NCBI GenBank assembly: GCA_947629605.1
Contig: CANREK010000032.1
Coordinates: forward strand, 1 to 10,341
DNA from: an uncultured Clostridia bacterium
GTDB taxonomy: Bacteria; Bacillota; Clostridia; Christensenellales; Borkfalkiaceae
Direction: 5' to 3'
Length of the DNA stretch: 10,341 nt
Shown here: positions 6,721-10,341 of the stretch, in pieces
Numbering within the stretch: the first letter of the stretch is position 1
Layout of the letters: each line of letters opens with the position of its first letter
The notes under the pieces: generated by a model
The model's input: the letters and a program-made list of their open reading frames with translations, nothing else
Databases searched by the model: none
Told to the model about the DNA's origin: nothing
Translations under genes and position numbers: made by a program

Positions 6721-7146
6721 ATGGCAAAAAAGGTAATGGCAGTCGTAAAACTGCAACTGCCCGCCGGAAAAGCGACCCCCGGTCCCCCTGTAGGTTCTAC
6801 ATTGGGTCCCCACGGCGTCAACATCCCCGGGTTCACCAAGGAATTCAACGCAAAGACGGCAGGGCAAGAGGGGCTCATCATCCCCGTTGTCATGACCATC
6901 TTTTCCGACCGTTCCTTCACGTTCGTCCTCAAAACGCCGCCCGCGCCCGTTCTCATCAAGAAGGCGCTCGGCTTAGAGACGGCTTCCGCCACCCCCAATA
7001 AGGTCAAGGTCGGCAAGCTCACCAAGGCACAGGTCGAAGAGATCGCAAAGACGAAGATGCCCGACCTCAACTGCACGTCGCTCGAAAGTGCGATGAGCAT
7101 GGTCAAGGGCACCGCCCGCAGCATGGGCATCACCGTCGAGGAATAA
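6721..7146 (+). CDS. rplK: Ribosomal protein uL11
   Basis: L11 forms the base of the GTPase-associated stalk region of the 50S subunit. The 141-residue product is the family's normal length. The N-terminal domain holds the proline-rich thiostrepton/elongation-factor region (PAGKATPGPPVGSTLGPHGV at 14-33). The C-terminal rRNA-binding domain runs from about 72 to 141 and ends with the hallmark GTARSMGI (130-137). The ATG is preceded by AAGGAG at a 6-nt spacing. rplA starts 12 bp after its TAA, so the pair is cotranscribed. I see no convincing promoter directly upstream. Expression probably comes by read-through from the promoter at 5142 across the repeat array, with L1 acting at the leader. Confidence 0.97.
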   Translation: MAKKVMAVVKLQLPAGKATPGPPVGSTLGPHGVNIPGFTKEFNAKTAGQEGLIIPVVMTIFSDRSFTFVLKTPPAPVLIKKALGLETASATPNKVKVGKLTKAQVEEIAKTKMPDLNCTSLESAMSMVKGTARSMGITVEE

Positions 7147-7158
7147 GGAGGCTGAAAC

Positions 7159-7848
7159 ATGAAAATCGGTAAGAAATATGCGGAAAGTCTCAAATCCTAC
7201 GAGAGAGCCAAGTCCTACGACGTCGGTGAAGCGACGGATATCGTCTTGAACAACGCAAAGGCAAAGTTCGACGAGACTATCGAACTTCATGTCCGTCTCG
7301 GCGTCGACCCGAGACAGGCAGACCAGCAGGTCCGCGGCGTCATCGTTCTCCCCAACGGCACGGGTAAAACAAAGCGCGTGCTCGTCATCGCCAAGGGCGA
7401 CAGAGCGGATGCGGCAGTTGCCGCGGGTGCGGATTTTGTCGGCGCCGAAGAGATGGTCCAAAAGATCCAGACCGAGAATTGGTTCGGATTCGACACCGTC
7501 ATCACCACGCCCGACATGATGGGCGTCGTCGGCCGCATCGGCCGTATCCTCGGCCCCAAGGGCCTCATGCCCAACCCCAAGTCGGGAACGGTCACGATGG
7601 ATGTCGCCAAGGCCGTGCAGGAAGTGAAAGCAGGTAAAGTCGAGTACCGTCTCGACAAGACCGCCATCATCCACTGCCCGATCGGCAAGAAGAGCTTCGG
7701 CAAAGAGAAGCTCCAAGAGAACTTTACCGCTCTCATGGACGCCATCGCCAAGGCAAAGCCCGCCGCGGCAAAGGGACAGTACATCAAGTCCGTCACGCTC
7801 ACGAGCACGATGGGCCCCGGCGTCAAGGTCAATTACAGCAAGATGTAA
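7159..7848 (+). CDS. rplA: Ribosomal protein uL1
   Basis: L1 forms the mobile L1 stalk next to the E site, assists release of deacylated tRNA and, as a free protein, represses its own operon. The 229-residue product is full length. Domain I is built from both ends of the chain. Visible signatures are VIVLPNGTGKTKRVLVIAKG (61-80), RILGPKGLMPNPKSGTVT (129-146) and the C-terminal YIKSVTLTSTMGPGVKV (208-224). AAGGAGG lies 7 nt before the ATG. The gene ends 13 bp before the -35 box of the rplJ promoter, so rplJL can be read both from that promoter and by read-through. Confidence 0.97.
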   Translation: MKIGKKYAESLKSYERAKSYDVGEATDIVLNNAKAKFDETIELHVRLGVDPRQADQQVRGVIVLPNGTGKTKRVLVIAKGDRADAAVAAGADFVGAEEMVQKIQTENWFGFDTVITTPDMMGVVGRIGRILGPKGLMPNPKSGTVTMDVAKAVQEVKAGKVEYRLDKTAIIHCPIGKKSFGKEKLQENFTALMDAIAKAKPAAAKGQYIKSVTLTSTMGPGVKVNYSKM

Positions 7849-7861
7849 TGGCCGAAAACGC

Positions 7862-7890
7862 TTGACATCGGTTCTGTAAAGTAGTAAAAT
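7862..7890 (+). promoter_or_regulatory. Sigma-A-like promoter for rplJ-rplL
   Basis: TTGACA (7862-7867) and TAAAAT (7885-7890) are spaced by exactly 17 bp, an almost ideal vegetative promoter. The predicted leader is about 185 nt long, which fits the L10 leader found downstream. Confidence 0.88.
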
Positions 7891-7910
7891 CAAAATGTTC
7901 ATCGAACAAA

Positions 7911-7945
7911 TTCACGAAAATTTGTCGTCAGACAAATTTTGTGAA
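7911..7945 (+). other. Long AT-rich hairpin at the start of the rplJ leader
   Basis: TTCAC-g-AAAATTTGTC (7911-7926) pairs with GACAAATTTT-GTGAA (7931-7945): 15 base pairs, one bulged G, and a GTCA loop. It would sit near the 5' end of the transcript, before the conserved L10-binding part. It has no T-run after it. A smaller GTTC-atc-GAAC hairpin (7897-7907) precedes it. It may stabilise the 5' end of the message; that role is inferred. Confidence 0.6.
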
Positions 7946-7950
7946 CCAAT

Positions 7951-8054
7951 AGCCGCAGACAGCGGGTGCGGACTTCCGCTCAATATCCCGTCGAGGCCAA
8001 CTTCTTATCATCTATGGATATAAGAACCGCTCCGTGCCTGTCTGCGTACGGAGC
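7951..8054 (+). promoter_or_regulatory. Ribosomal protein L10 leader (rplJL autoregulatory RNA)
   Basis: The untranslated RNA contains the hallmarks of the Bacillota L10 leader. GCAGACAG (7955-7962) pairs with CTGTCTGC (8038-8045). Between them lie a GCGG-actt-CCGC hairpin (7968-7979) and the conserved CCCGTCGAGG internal loop. In this family the L10(L12)4 complex binds the leader and lowers expression of rplJL, in Bacillus by transcription attenuation. Here the 3' strand of the main stem lies in the loop of a second, mutually exclusive hairpin (8029-8054), which fits a switch. Confidence 0.85.
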
Positions 8055-8065
8055 TTATATTATTT
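8029..8065 (+). terminator. Probable attenuator hairpin within the rplJ leader
   Basis: GCTCCGT (8029-8035) pairs with ACGGAGC (8048-8054), giving seven base pairs, and is followed by the T-rich TTATATTATTT (8055-8065). Its loop holds CTGTCTGC, which is needed for the main L10 leader stem, so the two folds exclude each other. That is the arrangement expected for L10-dependent attenuation. The T-run is interrupted, so termination would be partial. Confidence 0.45.
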
Positions 8066-8081
8066 CGGACAGGAGGTCAAT

Positions 8082-8579
8082 ATGTCGGATAACTTTGAAG
8101 CGAAAAAGGTCGTCGTCGAAGAGATCAAAGAGAAGATCAACGCAAGCAAGTCCGTCGTTCTCGTGCATTACGAGCGCGTGACGGTTGCGGAATCGACGGA
8201 TCTGCGCAGAAAGTTTCAGGCCGCAAGCTGCGAATACAAGGTGTATAAAAACACGTTGGTCCGCAAGGCGTTCGAGGAACTCGGCGTAGACAAATTCCAC
8301 GACGATCTCAACGGCGCAACGGCGTTTGTGTTCTGCCCCGACGAGACGAGCGGATGCTCCATTCTCGCCAAGGCCGCAAAGGATACGCCCGCGCTGAGCG
8401 ACAAACTCGTTCCCAAGAGCGCCTATGTGAACGGCGCCTATGTGGATGCCGAGGGCGTGAAGAAATTGGCGGCAATTCCCTCGAGAGAGGTGCTCATTGC
8501 CAAGATGCTCGGGTGCTTGCAGGCGCCCATTGCGAACTTCGCCTATGTTTTGAAGGCGATCGCGGACCAAAAATCATAA
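8082..8579 (+). CDS. rplJ: Ribosomal protein uL10
   Basis: L10 anchors the L7/L12 dimers to the 50S stalk. The 165-residue product has the globular rRNA-binding domain (about 1-125) with the conserved YKVYKNTLVRKA at 52-63. A C-terminal helix (about 134-165, REVLIAKMLGCLQAPIANFAYVLKAIA) binds the L7/L12 N-termini. The ATG at 8082 is chosen over a GTG at 8034 because AGGAGG (8071-8076) stands 5 nt before it and the 16 extra residues would be translated from the L10 leader. The gene is followed 19 bp later by rplL, and both share one promoter and leader. Confidence 0.97.
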   Translation: MSDNFEAKKVVVEEIKEKINASKSVVLVHYERVTVAESTDLRRKFQAASCEYKVYKNTLVRKAFEELGVDKFHDDLNGATAFVFCPDETSGCSILAKAAKDTPALSDKLVPKSAYVNGAYVDAEGVKKLAAIPSREVLIAKMLGCLQAPIANFAYVLKAIADQKS

Positions 8580-8598
8580 TAAAAAGGAGAACAAAAAA

Positions 8599-8970
8599 AT
8601 GGATGTTCAGAAATTGATCGAAGAAGTAAAGGCGATGAGCGTTGTGGAGCTCAACGACCTTGTCAAGGCTCTTGAAGAGGAGTTCGGCGTTTCCGCCGCC
8701 GCTCCCGTTGCCGTTGCAGGTGCAGGCGCTGCCGCCGAGGCCGCTCCCGCCGAAGAGGAAAAGACGGAGTTCGATATCGTGCTCAAAGATTTCGGCGCGA
8801 ACAAGATCGCCGTCATCAAGGCAGTCCGCGAATTCACGGGTCTCGGGCTTGCCGAAGCGAAGAAGGCGGTCGAGGCGCTCGGCGTGTTGAAGGAAGCCGT
8901 TCCCAAGGCAGACGCAGAGGCCGCTCTTGCCAAGCTCAAAGAAGCCGGCGCGACCGCAGAGCTCAAATAA
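8599..8970 (+). CDS. rplL: Ribosomal protein bL7/L12
   Basis: L7/L12 is the multicopy stalk protein that recruits translational GTPases. The 123-residue product shows the usual parts: an N-terminal dimerisation domain (1-31, with LIEEVKAMSVVELNDLVKAL), an Ala/Pro/Glu-rich flexible hinge (about 33-54) and the compact C-terminal domain (55-123) with FGANKIAVIKAVREFTGLGL (70-89) and AEAKKAVEAL. AAGGAG precedes the ATG by 8 nt. The gene ends the operon here: a strong terminator starts 11 bp after its TAA. In many bacteria rpoB would follow; it is absent from the window. Confidence 0.97.
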   Translation: MDVQKLIEEVKAMSVVELNDLVKALEEEFGVSAAAPVAVAGAGAAAEAAPAEEEKTEFDIVLKDFGANKIAVIKAVREFTGLGLAEAKKAVEALGVLKEAVPKADAEAALAKLKEAGATAELK

Positions 8971-8981
8971 GAGAATGCATC

Positions 8982-9010
8982 AAAACCGTCACATAGGTGG
9001 CGGTTTTTTT
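8982..9010 (+). terminator. Rho-independent terminator after rplL
   Basis: AAAACCGTCAC pairs with GTGGCGGTTTT (11 bp including one G-T pair) around an ATAG loop, and the T-run extends to seven. This closes the rplJL transcript. Confidence 0.93.
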
Positions 9011-9018
9011 GTATCTTG

Positions 9019-9062
9019 GCCGCCCCCGCCGCCGCGTGAGGCACCGCGGCGGCGGGGGCGGC
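9019..9062. repeat. 18-bp perfect GC-only inverted repeat
   Basis: GCCGCCCCCGCCGCCGCG (9019-9036) is exactly complementary to 9045-9062, around an 8-base loop TGAGGCAC. Every base of the arms is G or C. No T-run follows, so it is not a standard terminator. It stands 8 bp after the rplL terminator. I see no related copy elsewhere in the window. Confidence 0.85.
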
Positions 9063-9128
9063 GGCCCGAAACTTTTCCCGCGGAGCCAATTCTTCGGCAA
9101 AATTTCATGCGGATATCGCCGAAAGTAC

Positions 9129-9157
9129 TTGACGGAATGGAAAATTACGGTTAAAAT
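9129..9157 (+). promoter_or_regulatory. Sigma-A-like promoter for the lipoprotein gene
   Basis: TTGACG (9129-9134) and TAAAAT (9152-9157) are separated by exactly 17 bp. The start site would fall near 9164, only about 20 nt before the ATG at 9185. The leader is therefore essentially just the ribosome binding site. Confidence 0.82.
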
Positions 9158-9184
9158 AGAACTGTATCAATGAGGAGGTTTCCC

Positions 9185-10126
9185 ATGAAAAAGAATTTGC
9201 GCCGCTTTGTAGCGATCGCGACGACGGCCGTGCTCGCCGCCGGTGCCCTGATGATGTTTGCGGCCTGCACGAGCAGTGAGCCCGAAGTCACCATCACCTA
9301 TGAATACAACGGCAAGGAATACGAGGTGGAGTATGTTCTCTCCCGCTCCGATTCCCCCAAGACGGTCCAGCACTTCATCGAACTCGCCGATGCGGGCTAT
9401 TACGACGGCACCTGCATTCACGACTATACGTCGAGCGCGCTCTACGGCGGCGGGTACTATTACAACGAACAGAACGTGCTCACCGAAAAGGACTACTTCT
9501 CCGTCGTGCGTCAGCTGGAAAAGGACGGCAACGAGTTCACGCAGTCCGTCTGGTATCAGAGCGGCAACACCAAGACCCCGCTCTACACCGTCTACGGCGA
9601 ATTTTCCGACAACGGCGTAACGAATGAGAGGAACCGCAAGTATTCCCACTCCAAGGGTGCGCTCGTCATGTATTATACCGACAAATCGACGTCTGCCGCG
9701 GGGCTCGAAGTCACGGTCGAACGCAACGACAAGGGCGGCAACAACGACGGGGCGGCGGAGCAGGACATTCCCTACGCCACCAACAGCGCGACCTCTCTCT
9801 TCTACACCTATCTCGGCACATCGAGCACGTCGCTCGACAGCAAGTATGCCGTGTTCGGCAAGGTCAAGGACTTTGACGGCCAGCTGCAACCCCTGCTCGA
9901 CGCCATTCAGGCGGACATGCCCGAGGACGACCCCGCAACGGATGAGGATGAGAGCTCTCCCACCAAGGAGACGACCGAACAGTTCAAGCTCGACACGCTC
10001 GACCATCTCGATTTCGGCGACGTGACATCTGCCTTTGAGAGCGTGCGGAAGGGCGGCGTCTCCGTGACGTACAACGAACCCAAGGAGCACATCACGGTCA
10101 CATCGGTCAAGGTGACAAAGTATTGA
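9185..10126 (+). CDS. Cyclophilin-like lipoprotein, catalytic site degenerate
   Basis: The ATG at 9185 is preferred to the one at 9170 because GAGGAGG (9172-9178) lies 6 nt before it. The 313-residue product has a lipoprotein signal (KKNLRRF, hydrophobic run, FAAC with Cys28), so it should be membrane-tethered outside the cell. The rest matches a cyclophilin-type peptidyl-prolyl isomerase: SPKTVQHFIELADAGYYDG (57-75), YSHSKGALVM (153-162), NSATSLFYTYL (200-210), LDSKYAVFGKV (217-227), and a closing strand near 303-313. Against the usual FHRxxxxxxxQGG motif it reads IHDxxxxxxxGGG, so the catalytic Arg is Asp80 and the Gln is Gly88. An acidic insertion lies at about 245-262. It may be a binding or chaperone version and not an active isomerase. 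It has its own promoter and terminator. Confidence 0.85.
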   Translation: MKKNLRRFVAIATTAVLAAGALMMFAACTSSEPEVTITYEYNGKEYEVEYVLSRSDSPKTVQHFIELADAGYYDGTCIHDYTSSALYGGGYYYNEQNVLTEKDYFSVVRQLEKDGNEFTQSVWYQSGNTKTPLYTVYGEFSDNGVTNERNRKYSHSKGALVMYYTDKSTSAAGLEVTVERNDKGGNNDGAAEQDIPYATNSATSLFYTYLGTSSTSLDSKYAVFGKVKDFDGQLQPLLDAIQADMPEDDPATDEDESSPTKETTEQFKLDTLDHLDFGDVTSAFESVRKGGVSVTYNEPKEHITVTSVKVTKY

Positions 10127-10146
10127 TTTTGCATACTGAATGATCG

Positions 10147-10173
10147 AAAAACGGAGCATAGGCTCCGTTTTTT
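10147..10173 (+). terminator. Rho-independent terminator after the lipoprotein gene
   Basis: ACGGAGC pairs with GCTCCGT around an ATAG-type loop. It is flanked by five A residues and six T residues, so it can act in both directions. It begins 20 bp after the stop codon. Confidence 0.92.
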
Positions 10174-10175
10174 AT

Positions 10176-10207
10176 AATTAAAAATGAAAAATTAAAAATG
10201 AAAAATT
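10176..10207. repeat. AT-rich 14-bp tandem repeat
   Basis: Two perfect copies of AATTAAAAATGAAA (10176-10189 and 10190-10203) are followed by a partial AATT. It lies directly after the terminator. No function is evident; it looks like a simple slippage repeat. Confidence 0.8.
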
Positions 10208-10220
10208 GCGGTAAAGCATG

Positions 10221-10248
10221 CCCCCTCCCAAGGAGGGGGGTAGGGGGG
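10221..10248. repeat. Type A repeat fragment
   Basis: CCCCCTCC (10221-10228) pairs with GGAGGGGG (10232-10239) around CAA and is followed by GTAGGGGGG. The hairpin and the trailing GTAGGGG segment match parts of the longer type A repeat at 4727-4922. Confidence 0.55.
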
Positions 10249-10269
10249 TGGGCAACGCCACTCCGCCCC

Positions 10270-10341
10270 GCGTCATTCTGCCCCGCCCGCACGTTCTTTA
10301 TGGCGTCGAAGGGCGGCACGAGCGCCCTAAGGCGCGAAGTA
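10270..10341. repeat. Type B repeat, locus 3, cut by the window edge
   Basis: GCGTCATTCTG followed by CCCCGCCCGC (10270-10290), then AAGGGCGGCACGAGCGCC and GGCGCGAAGTA, repeat the left inner arm and GC-rich module seen at 6365-6434. The right arm lies beyond the window. This shows that the GC-rich module is a recurrent subtype of the element. Confidence 0.65.

Noticed and set aside
6973..7902. 309-codon open frame on the minus strand
   Set aside because: It overlaps the 3' part of rplK, all of rplA and the rplJ promoter in antisense. Both + strand genes are certain.
8034..8081. Upstream GTG start for rplJ
   Set aside because: It would translate part of the L10 leader. The ATG at 8082 has a correctly spaced AGGAGG and gives the normal L10 N-terminus.
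9167..10159. 330-codon open frame on the minus strand
   Set aside because: It is antisense to the cyclophilin-like lipoprotein gene, which has a promoter, a ribosome binding site, a signal peptide and recognisable motifs. The minus frame has none of these.
1..10341. Defence, toxin-antitoxin or biosynthetic gene system
   Set aside because: Every supported gene is a ribosomal, secretion, elongation or surface/lipoprotein gene. No additional enzyme cluster is encoded.

Overview
The window looks like a chromosomal segment of a Gram-positive, Clostridia-like bacterium (Bacillota), possibly an uncultured gut lineage. The reasons are the gene order rpmG-secE-nusG-rplK-rplA-rplJ-rplL, strong AGGAGG-type ribosome binding sites, sigma-A-like promoters, a Bacillota-style L10 leader, a lipoprotein signal peptide, and a very large secreted protein with H...CxxCG motifs. 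The exact lineage cannot be fixed from this sequence alone. All genes seen are on the + strand.

Layout. (1) Positions 1-4637 hold the 3' part of a giant modular extracellular protein gene, cut by the left edge of the window and closed by a strong terminator. (2) Positions 4727-5090 are gene-free and filled with two kinds of hairpin-rich interspersed repeat, called type A and type B here. (3) Positions 5120-8970 hold the transcription/translation cluster. A promoter with an inverted repeat abutting its -35 box drives rpmG (54 aa), secE and nusG. A nested palindromic type B array of about 345 bp then separates nusG from rplK. rplK-rplA follow behind a probable L1-binding leader. rplJ-rplL have their own promoter and a classical L10 leader with an attenuator-like alternative hairpin. 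A terminator closes rplL and is followed at once by an 18-bp perfect GC palindrome. (4) Positions 9129-10173 are a self-contained unit of promoter, cyclophilin-like lipoprotein gene and terminator. rpoB, the usual neighbour of rplL, is not in the window. (5) From 10176 to the right edge there is a short AT tandem repeat, a type A fragment and the left part of another type B element.

Functionally the central genes couple transcription elongation (NusG), protein export (SecE) and the ribosomal stalk and L1 arm (L11, L1, L10, L7/L12). Two ribosomal autoregulatory leaders can be read. The most interesting non-genic signal is the type B repeat. Six hairpins in two loci keep their pairing although the paired bases differ (four variants of an ATNNT/ANNAT stem), and one array is nested inside another within a normally compact ribosomal operon. 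I found no CRISPR array, tRNA, rRNA, transposase or defence system, and no convincing new multi-gene system.
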